64,000 bases of DNA from the NCBI GenBank assembly GCA_027492205.1, contig JAOZFN010000010.1:1-64000 (forward strand). Reading direction: 5' to 3'. The position numbers and the translations under genes were made by a program. Origin of the DNA: Thermoproteota archaeon (lineage in GTDB: Archaea; Korarchaeota; Korarchaeia; Korarchaeales; Korarchaeaceae). This document shows, piece after piece, positions 48,762-56,474 of this stretch (positions within the stretch are counted from its first letter, which is position 1; each line of letters starts with the position of its first letter). Under the pieces are notes generated by a model that was not told the DNA's origin, made no database searches, and worked only from the letters and a program-made list of their open reading frames with translations.

Positions 48762-50951
48762 ATGGGGAAGGTCCTCGTAATCACCGAGAAGCCCAGGGTG
48801 GCCCAGAAGATAGCGCAGATCCTGGGTGAAGGGAGCGCCAAGTCGGAGAAGAGGGGCAGGGTGACCCTGTATCGATTCGAGAGGGATGGCGAGGAGTGGG
48901 TCGTTGCCCCCGCATCTGGACATGTCTTGGAGCTTGACTTTCCCGACTCAAAGAAGGAGTGGACCTTCCCCGTGATATACCCCCCGGAGGAGCTCGTGTT
49001 TCGACCCATCCGGTCAAAGTCCGCTTATCTGAGGGTTATCCGCGAGGAGGGCATAGACGCTGATCGAATCATAGTCGCCACCGACTTGGACACGGAGGGC
49101 TCTGCCATAGGACTGGAGATCGTTCGATACCTGGGCTGGGAGGGCGAGAAGGAGATACTGAGGGCCGAGTTCTCCGCCCTCACCCCAGAGGCGATAGAGA
49201 GGGCCTTCGCCGATCTGAGGCCCTTCGACTACCCCAGGGCGAACGCCGGATGGGCCAGGAGGGTTCTCGACCTCGAGTGGGGGGCCAACGTGACGCGCGC
49301 TCTCACGCTGTCTACGAGGGAGCACAGCTGGGTTAAGGTTCTCTCCGGTGGGAGAGTCCAGAGCCCGGCCCTGGCCCTGATAGTCAGGAGGGAGGAGGAG
49401 ATAAGGAACTTCGTTCCACGCAAGTACTACGTAGTCACCGCCACCTTCGAGACGCCCAGGGGGGAGACTTTCGAGGCCGTCGCCCTACCCCCCAAAGGAC
49501 AGGACAGGATCCGGGACAGGGAGCTGGCCGAGAAGATAAGGAAGGATGTCCTGAACGAGTTTGGCCTGGCCAAGGTCAGCGCAAGGGAGGTCAGCGTCCC
49601 TCCCCCGCCCCCGTTCAACGGCACCGACATGCAGGTGGAGGTAAGCAGGATCACCGGCCTGACGCCGAGACAGATAGCCGACAGGGCAAGGGGGATCGCT
49701 CAGCAACTCTATGAGGCCGGCTTGATCAGCTACATCGGCACTGAGAGTCAGAAGTACCCAAAGGAGTGGGGCAGGAAGGAGTTCGAGGCGATGGTCAGGG
49801 TGATCCAGAGATGGGAGCCGCTCAGGGACGTGGCAGGGTGGGTGCTGGAGAACATGAGGCCCAGGCCTGTGGAGGGAAGGAAGGACGACCCAGCCCACCC
49901 CTGCATCCATGTGGTCGGTGCCCCTAAGGGGCCCGACGACCTACCCACCAAGAGGCACGCGAGGGTCTACGAGGTCATAGCCAGGAGGGTCCTCGCTACG
50001 CTCTCGCCAGACGGCAGGGACAGGAGGACTAGGGTAGACGTGGAGGTAAGGGGGCACCCCTTCAGGGCCGCGGGCAGGGTGATCCTCGAGCGGGGATGGA
50101 GGCGGGTCTACCCTTACGCGAAGGCCGAGGAGAGGGAGCTTCCGAGGGTCGAGAGCGGGGAGAGGCTGAGGTGCGTCGACGTCAGGATCGAGGAGAAGGA
50201 GACCCAACCTCCCCCCCGCTACACCCCCAGGAGCCTGATCAGGGAGATGGAGAGGCTGGGCCTGGGGACCAAGAACACGAGGGCTCAGATCCTCGACATA
50301 CTCAGGGAGAGGGGGTACGTGGAGGGCAAGAGCTTCAAACCAACGCCCATCGGAGAGGCCGTGGTCAGAGCCCTGGAGAAGAGCGTTCCGGAGATAGTGA
50401 GCCCTGAGCTGACGGCTCAGCTTGACAGGGCCATGCAGGAGATAGAGCTGGGGAGAATGGACCACCGGGAGTTCCTCCAGAGCACGCTGAAGAGGCTGGA
50501 GGAGATCGCGAGTGAGTTCGAGCAGCGAGGCCTCGAGCTGGGCCAGTCGCTGGCCGAGGCCGTGAGGGCCCACAGGCGCGCGTCGCGCGAGGTGGGTACG
50601 TGCCCCAGGTGTGGGTCACCCCTGGTCATCCGCAGGTCTAGGTATGGCAGGTTCGTCTCCTGCTCGGCCTACCCGGAGTGTGACGTGAAGTACAACCTTT
50701 ATCCCGGCGAGGAGGTCCTGACCGACGCCTGCGTTTGCGGGCTGCCGCTCGTCAGGGGCAGGGTCCGCACCAAGTCAGGGAGGACTCTCCAGTACCTTCG
50801 GTGCCTTGGCAACTGCGACCAGACACCCCTGCGGTGCAGGGAGTGTGGAGCCCCGGCGGTGCCCAGGAAGGGCAGGTACGGGGTCTTCATCGCATGCACC
50901 CAGTGCGAGAAGGTGAACTACTTCGTGGTCAGGAGGCGCAGGTCCAGCTGA
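48762..50951 (+). CDS. topA: DNA topoisomerase I (type IA) with altered active-site context
   Basis: The 729-residue protein has a TOPRIM domain (VLVITEKPRVAQKIAQIL; ATDLDTEGSAIGLEI with the acidic DxDxE), the type IA core (NAGWARRVLDLEWGANVTRAL, LSGGRVQSPALALIV) and a catalytic Tyr at 324 in LISYIGTES. C-terminal zinc fingers follow (CPRCGSPLVIRRSRYGRFVSC, CRECGAPA). In most type IA enzymes Tyr is followed by P-R-T; here the sequence is I-G-T, so the conserved Arg is absent. It relaxes negative supercoils. The ATG is 29 nt from ACTTAAAT and so close to leaderless. Confidence 0.9.
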   Translation: MGKVLVITEKPRVAQKIAQILGEGSAKSEKRGRVTLYRFERDGEEWVVAPASGHVLELDFPDSKKEWTFPVIYPPEELVFRPIRSKSAYLRVIREEGIDADRIIVATDLDTEGSAIGLEIVRYLGWEGEKEILRAEFSALTPEAIERAFADLRPFDYPRANAGWARRVLDLEWGANVTRALTLSTREHSWVKVLSGGRVQSPALALIVRREEEIRNFVPRKYYVVTATFETPRGETFEAVALPPKGQDRIRDRELAEKIRKDVLNEFGLAKVSAREVSVPPPPPFNGTDMQVEVSRITGLTPRQIADRARGIAQQLYEAGLISYIGTESQKYPKEWGRKEFEAMVRVIQRWEPLRDVAGWVLENMRPRPVEGRKDDPAHPCIHVVGAPKGPDDLPTKRHARVYEVIARRVLATLSPDGRDRRTRVDVEVRGHPFRAAGRVILERGWRRVYPYAKAEERELPRVESGERLRCVDVRIEEKETQPPPRYTPRSLIREMERLGLGTKNTRAQILDILRERGYVEGKSFKPTPIGEAVVRALEKSVPEIVSPELTAQLDRAMQEIELGRMDHREFLQSTLKRLEEIASEFEQRGLELGQSLAEAVRAHRRASREVGTCPRCGSPLVIRRSRYGRFVSCSAYPECDVKYNLYPGEEVLTDACVCGLPLVRGRVRTKSGRTLQYLRCLGNCDQTPLRCRECGAPAVPRKGRYGVFIACTQCEKVNYFVVRRRRSS

Positions 50952-50999
50952 TCAGATGGACCCGCCGGGATTGGGGGGCAAAGGGGAGGGGAAGGGTGG

Positions 51000-52355
51000 T
51001 TAGACTCCCTTCATCCACGTCTGGACCTCGTTAAAGAGGGCCCTTTCCTCGGCGTACCACCTCTCGAACCCCTCTGGAGAATCTGGGAAGTTAGAGTACA
51101 GCTCGACGGCCCTGTCCATGTACTCCTTTACCTTCACCAGCTGCCTAAGCACGGAAGGCCTTCTGAGGAGCTTCAGACCAGAGGAGACCCGCCGGACTAT
51201 GTCGGACGCCAGCCTGCCCCTCGCTCCTATGTCGTAGATGTCCTCGCCTGACACCACGCCGGAGGATATGATGAAGTCGAGGTCGTCGTTGGTGAGCCTC
51301 TGCAGGTAGAGCCTGAGCACGTCAAGCCCGGCTTGCTTGGCTCCGTAGAGCTTGTGGTACCTCTTGTGGTAGCTCCAGAGGCCGGCCACGGTGAAGTCAC
51401 CCCTCTCGCTCGCCTCCAGGACTGCCTCCGCCGCGGCCTTTGCGCCCAGCATGCTGGGCCCGATACCGCCGCCGTGGATTGGGTTGGCCGCGCAGATGGC
51501 ATCTCCGACGGCTAAGAACCCGTTCCAGGCCATGCAGGGGACTGTTCTCCTGGTCGGGACGACGCCCCCGCCAACGTGCAGCCTCCGGCTCACCCTGTAC
51601 CGCGGCTCGAGGACATCCTCGTACACCCTTCTGGGGTTCGGGTTGCCGGGTATGGCCTGGACCCCAAGCCCAAGGTTGATGTAATTCCCCCCCTTGTGGA
51701 AGGACCACCAGTACCCTCCAGGCGCTATTTCCACGTTGAGGTAGATCACGGCGTAGCCCCTCTCCCTCTCGGGCACCTCCTCAACCTCTATCTCTCCCCT
51801 GTAGGCTGCGATGAGATCCTCCTTAGGCACCCTGTAGGAGACCCACCAGCCCTCTGGGAGCTTGCCCCTGAGGGTCGCCGTGGCGCCGGTGGCGTCGATA
51901 ACGACGCTGGACCTGATCTCAAAGACCTTCCTTCCCCTGAGATCTCGCACCTTCACTCCTACCACGTTCGAGCCCTCGACGAGGGGCTCGAAGGCGTGGT
52001 GCTCGCCGAAGAACTCGGCGCCAGCCTGCTCAGCCATAGAGAGGAGCCTCTGTCCGAAGTGATGCCTGCTCAGGGCGTAGCCCTCTCCCTCCACGATGAT
52101 GACGTCCCTCTCGTTGGGCGCGAAGACCTTTACGCCCCGGAACTTCCCCTCGACCTCGGGCCCCGTGGGGTGGGGTATCCCGACCCTGTCAAAGTGCCGG
52201 ACGTCTATGGCGTCCCCGCAGACCTTGTCGCCCACGCTCTCTCTGGGCTTCATGTCCAGCAGGGCCACCTTGAGCCCGCCCCTTGCCAAGAAGTAGGCGG
52301 CCGTGGCACCTGCGGACCCAGCCCCGGCCACCACCACGTCGTACCTCTCGGCCAT
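51000..52355 (-). CDS. Geranylgeranyl reductase-family FAD enzyme
   Basis: The 451-residue flavoprotein has the Rossmann VVVAGAGSAGATAAYFLARGG, KVCGDAIDV, VVIDATGATATLRGKLP and the substrate-pocket GDAICAANPIHGGGIGPSMLGAKAAAEAVL. It belongs to the family that saturates geranylgeranyl chains of archaeal lipids, and menaquinone or other isoprenoids. The ATG lies after GGTGATG and has a TATA-like CTTATAAG about 42 nt upstream, shared with the HxlR regulator. A second member of the family lies at 52927. Confidence 0.88.
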   Translation of the reverse strand: MAERYDVVVAGAGSAGATAAYFLARGGLKVALLDMKPRESVGDKVCGDAIDVRHFDRVGIPHPTGPEVEGKFRGVKVFAPNERDVIIVEGEGYALSRHHFGQRLLSMAEQAGAEFFGEHHAFEPLVEGSNVVGVKVRDLRGRKVFEIRSSVVIDATGATATLRGKLPEGWWVSYRVPKEDLIAAYRGEIEVEEVPERERGYAVIYLNVEIAPGGYWWSFHKGGNYINLGLGVQAIPGNPNPRRVYEDVLEPRYRVSRRLHVGGGVVPTRRTVPCMAWNGFLAVGDAICAANPIHGGGIGPSMLGAKAAAEAVLEASERGDFTVAGLWSYHKRYHKLYGAKQAGLDVLRLYLQRLTNDDLDFIISSGVVSGEDIYDIGARGRLASDIVRRVSSGLKLLRRPSVLRQLVKVKEYMDRAVELYSNFPDSPEGFERWYAEERALFNEVQTWMKGV

Positions 52356-52393
52356 GTCATCACCCGGTGCGCGCGGGGCACCAGGTGCGCCAT

Positions 52394-52401
52394 CTTATAA
52401 G
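52394..52401. promoter_or_regulatory. Shared palindromic TATA element between the reductase and HxlR genes
   Basis: CTTATAAG is a perfect palindrome in the 77-bp gap between the divergent starts at 52355 and 52433 and is the only AT-rich element there. The two starts are about 42 and 36 nt away. Confidence 0.55.
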
Positions 52402-52432
52402 GGAGAGGTGAGGGCGGCGTCACCTGGTCCGG

Positions 52433-52879
52433 ATGACGGAACCTGGGTGGGCCGACTCGATCATGGCCCTCGTAGAGGCCAAGATCGAGCACACGGTCAG
52501 GGGGATAGAGGAGACCCTCAGGCAAGTCTTGGAGAGGCGCGGGGTGAGCAGGGAGGAGCTTGTTTCCGCATTGGAGAGGCTTCAGGAGGGGTTCTCCCTG
52601 CTGTCCCAGCGCTGGGTGCTGCCGGTGATGATAGTCCTGCTCCTGGGGGGAGAGCAGAGGTTCAGCTCCCTCAAGAGGACCCTCGGCGTTGGGTCTAGGG
52701 TGCTCACCGACAAGCTGAAGGCCCTGGAGCGCGCCGGCTTAGTGGTTAGGAGGGTCGAGCCCGGCCCCCCCATCTCGACATGGTACTCCCTGACGCCGCG
52801 CGGGAGGGAAATGGCCCTGCTGGCGATACCCCTCCTCTACCGGGCTGCGGCGACTCCGACCATGCCCGCGGACGGATAG
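52433..52879 (+). CDS. HxlR-family transcriptional regulator
   Basis: The 148-residue protein has a helical N-terminal extension (about 1-60) and an HxlR winged helix: LSQRWVLPVMIVLLLGGEQRFSSLKRTLGVGSRVLTDKLKALERAGLVVRR, then STWYSLTPRGREM. HxlR proteins repress or activate genes in response to small molecules or redox state. The cysteine that some members use is absent. It stands between the two lipid-reductase genes, a plausible target. The ATG lies about 35 nt from the shared TATA element. Confidence 0.88.
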   Translation: MTEPGWADSIMALVEAKIEHTVRGIEETLRQVLERRGVSREELVSALERLQEGFSLLSQRWVLPVMIVLLLGGEQRFSSLKRTLGVGSRVLTDKLKALERAGLVVRRVEPGPPISTWYSLTPRGREMALLAIPLLYRAAATPTMPADG

Positions 52880-52926
52880 GAGGCCGGGAGGCGGAAAGTT
52901 TTATCTATGCCCCCCTCGGGAGGAGG

Positions 52927-54183
52927 GTGCCCCTCTACGACGTCATCGTCGTTGGCGCAGGTCCTTCTGGCTCTACGGCGGCCAGGCTGCTCTCAGAGAG
53001 TGGCTTTCGAGTCCTCCTGATTGAGAGGGCGCGCCACCCCAGGAGGAAGGTCTGCGGGGGAGCGCTGTCCCTGAGGGCGGTCCGGCGCTACGGCATTCCC
53101 ATAGAAGAGGCCGCCGAGATAAGGGACGTCTTCCTGTGGGGACCAGGCGGAGCGGAAGTGGTGGTCCCCTCCGACAGGCCAGTCGGGTACCTCATGCCAA
53201 GGGAGAGGTTGGACGAGATTCTCTTCAGGAGGGCCCTCGAGTCCGGCGCGGAGGCCGCTCAGGGAGAGGCGGTCGTCAACGTGGATGTGTCCGGCGAGGG
53301 GGTGCTCGTGACGACGACGAGGGGCAGGTACTCGGCGAGGGCGGTGGTGGGCGCCGATGGCTTTGCCTCGAGGGTGAGAGAGTCTCTGGGCCTGACTCCG
53401 CGTGGGTGGTTCACCGATAACGCCTTCTGCCCCGTCTGCTACGTCCCCCTAGACTCAGCCGGGGAGCTGACGGGAGACGCGGAATTCTACCTAGGCGTCT
53501 ACGGGGAGGGATACGCGTGGATATTCAAGCACCGAGACCACCTGAACATCGGGATAGGGACCTTCTTGAGGAACTACAAGTCTCACCCGGCCACTCTCCT
53601 GGTCGAGTTCCTCCGACGGCACTCTGAGGCCTCCTCTAGGGTACTGGAGCCCCCCCAAGAGTCCAAGATCGTCGGCTCCTACATCCCATACGACGGCGCC
53701 ATCCCAAAGACGTACTCGGAGAGGGCACTCCTGGTCGGAGATTCAGCCGGTTTCGTCAGCACGCTGACGGGGGAGGGGATCTACCACGCCATGCTGTCCT
53801 CCGAGCTGGCCGTCGACGTCCTCTCGAGGTCCTTGGAGGAGGGGGATCTATCGGAAGAGCGGCTCTCCGAGTATCAGAGGAGGTGGCTGCGGGAGCCCGA
53901 GCTCGGTGAGATGCTCGCGTACGGGAAGCTCCTGAGGAACCTCCTGTTCAAAGATCCCAGGCTGCTCTCGAGAGTCCTCAAGGCCGCCTCCGAGGACGTG
54001 GAGCTGGCTAGACTGATAAGGGACATAGTGTTCGGCCTCAAGGGGTACAAGGCAGGCGCCTGGGAGCTAGCGAGGAGGATACCGCTTCGGGTGGCAATGG
54101 ACATGCTCCTGCTTGCTCCAGGGGACGTCTTCAGGCTTGCCGCCGGGTCCTCCAGCCCATTCTTCGGGGGTGGTGAGGGCTGA
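52927..54183 (+). CDS. Geranylgeranyl reductase-family FAD enzyme, second copy
   Basis: The 418-residue protein has YDVIVVGAGPSGSTAARLLSESG, KVCGGALSLRAVRRYG, AVVGADGFASRVRESLG and LVGDSAGFVSTLTGEGIYHAML, again a geranylgeranyl-reductase-type flavoprotein. The FCPVCYVP segment is where some members have Cys pairs. The GTG at 52927 is 26 nt from TTTTATCTATG, a good leaderless start; the frame upstream overlaps HxlR. Its TGA overlaps the CTG of the zinc-ribbon gene. It is probably in an operon with the next two genes. Confidence 0.88.
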   Translation: MPLYDVIVVGAGPSGSTAARLLSESGFRVLLIERARHPRRKVCGGALSLRAVRRYGIPIEEAAEIRDVFLWGPGGAEVVVPSDRPVGYLMPRERLDEILFRRALESGAEAAQGEAVVNVDVSGEGVLVTTTRGRYSARAVVGADGFASRVRESLGLTPRGWFTDNAFCPVCYVPLDSAGELTGDAEFYLGVYGEGYAWIFKHRDHLNIGIGTFLRNYKSHPATLLVEFLRRHSEASSRVLEPPQESKIVGSYIPYDGAIPKTYSERALLVGDSAGFVSTLTGEGIYHAMLSSELAVDVLSRSLEEGDLSEERLSEYQRRWLREPELGEMLAYGKLLRNLLFKDPRLLSRVLKAASEDVELARLIRDIVFGLKGYKAGAWELARRIPLRVAMDMLLLAPGDVFRLAAGSSSPFFGGGEG

Positions 54184-54605
54184 GGCTCAAGATCTCCTGT
54201 CCTAGGTGCGGAAGGGAGGAGGACCTCGGAGATCCCGAGAGGCTCGCGACCAAGGCGCTCGAGTCCCCAGCCAAAGTCGCGGTGGTGGCCCTGGATCACG
54301 GGAGTCACATCCTCCTGGTGATGGTGGACGAGAGGGGTCAGGTGGTGGGCACCGAGGTCTCAGAGAGGGCCTCGGCCGGCGGGGTGTTGGACCGGATCCG
54401 GATCAGGCCCCTCCCGTCCAAGAATCCCCCGAGCTTGGACGCCCTCTCCAGGGACGAGTGGAGGGTATTTGCCCTATGTGACGGGATCAGGACCACTCAT
54501 GAGATATCGTCGATCCTCGGGATCCCCGAGGGGATGGTCCGTCTCATAGTGGAGTCCCTCAGGGCGAGGGGCTACCTCTCTGAGGTGGTGGTGGAGGTGG
54601 GTTGA
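54180..54605 (+). CDS. Zinc-ribbon/winged-helix protein of unknown function; apparent CTG start
   Basis: The 141-residue frame opens with LKISCPRCGREEDLGDPE (one CxxC), then an alpha/beta region (KVAVVALDHGSHILLVMVDERG). A winged-helix-like end (WRVFALCDGIRTTHEISSILGIPEGMVRLIVESLRARG) suggests a small sensor-regulator. The first canonical start (GTG 54282) would lose the zinc motif. A stop lies 6 bases before the CTG at 54180, which overlaps the preceding stop as CTGA behind GGTGA. It couples the reductase to the V4R protein that follows after one base. Confidence 0.65.
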   Translation: MRLKISCPRCGREEDLGDPERLATKALESPAKVAVVALDHGSHILLVMVDERGQVVGTEVSERASAGGVLDRIRIRPLPSKNPPSLDALSRDEWRVFALCDGIRTTHEISSILGIPEGMVRLIVESLRARGYLSEVVVEVG

Positions 54606-54606
54606 G

Positions 54607-55284
54607 TTGATCAGGTCGAGTCCTCTCGCGGTCCTGATAGCCAAGGCCAGAAAGAGGCTGGGAGGCAGCGTCGTGGACACCTTCACCCTCAACAGGGTCT
54701 ACATGATGGCCGTGACCGAGATGTCCGGGTCGCACGGACCAGAGGAGAGCGCGAGGAGGCTGTTCGAGTGGGGTTACGCGATGGGCCACGCGTACCTCCT
54801 GAAGCTGGAGAAGGACCTGAGGGCCTACCCGCCCAACCTTCGAACCGTGAGGTTCATAGGAAGGCTGGCCTGGTACATGTTCTCGGGCAACGACCCGCAG
54901 GTTGAGGCCTGGGAGGAGCGGGGCCCGGGAGGCCCGTGGTTCCACCTGAGCATAAGGGACCCGAAGTCCCCCTGGGCCTCCGGGGTGAGCATGGGGAGGA
55001 GGATCTGCCACTACCCGGCCGGGGCCTACGAGGCCGCCGGGAGCACGTTCTTCGCCCTCGTGGAGGACATGGGACACTACGTCATCTCGAGGGAGACGAG
55101 GTGCATAGCCAGGGGGGACGAGCACTGCGAACTCACCTGGGTGGCCGTTCCCAAGTCCGTCCCGCTGGACGAGGCGATTAGGCGCCTGAGGCCGAGGTTC
55201 GGAGATTCGCTCGAGGAGATACCCCCTGAAGTGACCGCGGATCTATACAGGAGGGTGTTCGGTCGGGCCCCGGGTGGGGAGTGA
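54607..55284 (+). CDS. V4R-domain protein
   Basis: The 225-residue protein ends in a 4-vinyl-reductase-type sensor fold: GAYEAAGSTFFALVEDMGHYVISRETRCIARGDEHCELTW, with the paired Cys (CIARGDEHC) typical of V4R domains. Such domains bind hydrocarbon or tetrapyrrole ligands and regulate or assist enzymes. The first half (about 1-90) is helical. The TTG follows GGAGGTGGGTTGAG. In context it could sense a lipid or haem-like compound for the adjacent reductase-zinc-ribbon pair. No DNA-binding motif lies in this protein itself. Confidence 0.82.
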   Translation: MIRSSPLAVLIAKARKRLGGSVVDTFTLNRVYMMAVTEMSGSHGPEESARRLFEWGYAMGHAYLLKLEKDLRAYPPNLRTVRFIGRLAWYMFSGNDPQVEAWEERGPGGPWFHLSIRDPKSPWASGVSMGRRICHYPAGAYEAAGSTFFALVEDMGHYVISRETRCIARGDEHCELTWVAVPKSVPLDEAIRRLRPRFGDSLEEIPPEVTADLYRRVFGRAPGGE

Positions 55285-55302
55285 GGCACGCTGAACCCGC
55301 TG

Positions 55303-55815
55303 GTGCCCTTCGGAGACCGCAGGCCCAGGGTTCACCACAGCTCCTTCGTGGATCCGGGCGCCAGGATCTCCGGGGACGTCGAGATAGGGCCGAGGTGCGC
55401 GATCCTCTTTGGCGCGGCGGTTCGAGGGGACGACGAGCCGGTGAGGATACTCGAGCGCTCTGTGGTCCTCGAGCACGCCCTGATCGAGGCTCCAAGTGGT
55501 CACCCGGCCGTGGTGGGCCCTGGGGCCTTGATCTCCCACGGCGCCATAGTCCACGGCGCGGAGGTTCGGAGGGGGGCTCTCGTCGGGATAGGCGCCATAG
55601 TGCTCGACGGCGCCGTCGTCGGGGAGGAGTCGATCGTGGCCGCCGGGGCGGTGGTCCCACCCGGGAGGGTGGTAGAGCCCGGGTGGCTCGTCGCGGGAAT
55701 CCCGGCCAAGCCGGTCAGGGAGGTCTCCGCTGACGAGAGATCTCGAACCGCCGAAGAGATTGAGAGGGTCCTGGCAAAGGCGGAGGTCTATAGGAGGCAC
55801 TTGGAGGGCCCGTGA
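55303..55815 (+). CDS. Gamma-carbonic-anhydrase-like hexapeptide-repeat protein
   Basis: The 170-residue left-handed beta-helix protein has PRVHHSSFVDPGARISGDVEIG, the RGD-like AAVRGDDEPVRI, and candidate metal-binding His at VVLEHALIEA and ISHGAIVHG. Archaeal relatives include gamma-type carbonic anhydrase (Cam/CamH) and ferripyochelin-binding proteins. The GTG at 55303 has no strong ribosome site. A CTG 12 bases upstream has GAGG before it and would add NPLV. It is 19 nt from the V4R stop, on the same strand. Confidence 0.82.
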   Translation: MPFGDRRPRVHHSSFVDPGARISGDVEIGPRCAILFGAAVRGDDEPVRILERSVVLEHALIEAPSGHPAVVGPGALISHGAIVHGAEVRRGALVGIGAIVLDGAVVGEESIVAAGAVVPPGRVVEPGWLVAGIPAKPVREVSADERSRTAEEIERVLAKAEVYRRHLEGP

Positions 55816-55821
55816 TGGGCC

Positions 55822-56415
55822 TCACTCCAGACTGGCGTGTCTGCGGGCTATGTCCTCCTCGGTCTTCCCGAGCCTGCTGGCGAGTTCGGAGATGAGCGCG
55901 TCGCAGAAGATCATGGTGGACAGCTCGAAGAGAGTGCCTAGGGGGGTGAGAGGCTCGTGGATTCCCATTATCTGTCTGGACTCGTAGTCGGTTGTGGTCT
56001 CCGGCTTGATTCTACCCCTTATCGTGACGACAACATCCGCGAGCCTTCCTATCGTGGAGTCGGGGTAGCTTGTGATCGCCGCTATGACGCCGCCCAGCTT
56101 CTTGGCCTCTCTGGCTATGGTGCTAGGATAGAGGGTCTCCCCTGAGCCGCTTATCACGATGAGCAGGTCTCCGGGGTCCATCCTGGGAGTGGTGGTCTCC
56201 CCGACCACGTGCACCGAGAAGCCCAGATGCATCAGCCTCATTGCGAACGCCCTGGCCACCAGGCCGGACCTGCCGGCGCCGACGACGAATATACTCCGGT
56301 CACCCAGCGTCCTGAGGATAGCCGAGGCCAGCCTGTCGACCGCCCCCTCGTCCAAGGTGGCGAGGTTCTCCCTCAGGGTGTCAATCAGCAGGAGCGCCCT
56401 CTCTCTGACTCCCAG
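55822..56415 (-). CDS. hxlB: 6-phospho-3-hexuloisomerase (SIS domain); start codon non-canonical
   Basis: The SIS-domain protein has the PHI hallmarks SIFVVGAGRSGLVARAFAMRLMHLGFSVHVVGETTTPRM, VISGSGETLYP and PLGTLFELSTMIFCD. It converts 3-hexulose 6-phosphate to fructose 6-phosphate. The only canonical start (TTG 56355) leaves about 20 residues before the first strand, fewer than usual. The frame stays open upstream (RERALLLIDTLRENLATLDEG) to a stop at 56440. The CTG at 56415 has GAGGGG six bases before it and gives 197 residues. It is divergent from its partner enzyme HPS. Confidence 0.85.
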   Translation of the reverse strand: MGVRERALLLIDTLRENLATLDEGAVDRLASAILRTLGDRSIFVVGAGRSGLVARAFAMRLMHLGFSVHVVGETTTPRMDPGDLLIVISGSGETLYPSTIAREAKKLGGVIAAITSYPDSTIGRLADVVVTIRGRIKPETTTDYESRQIMGIHEPLTPLGTLFELSTMIFCDALISELASRLGKTEEDIARRHASLE

Positions 56416-56444
56416 GGCGATCCCCTCTGCCCGTCCCGCTCACC

Positions 56445-56453
56445 AAATATATT
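56445..56453. promoter_or_regulatory. Shared TATA box between PHI and HPS genes
   Basis: AAATATATT is centred at 56449. It is 26 nt from the GTG of HPS, so that message is leaderless. In the other direction 26-28 nt leads to the ATC at 56421, and the CTG at 56415 lies a further 6 nt on. The two enzymes act in series, so a single element could set both. Confidence 0.6.
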
Positions 56454-56474
56454 GTTGCCCCGGCGCATTCTAGT

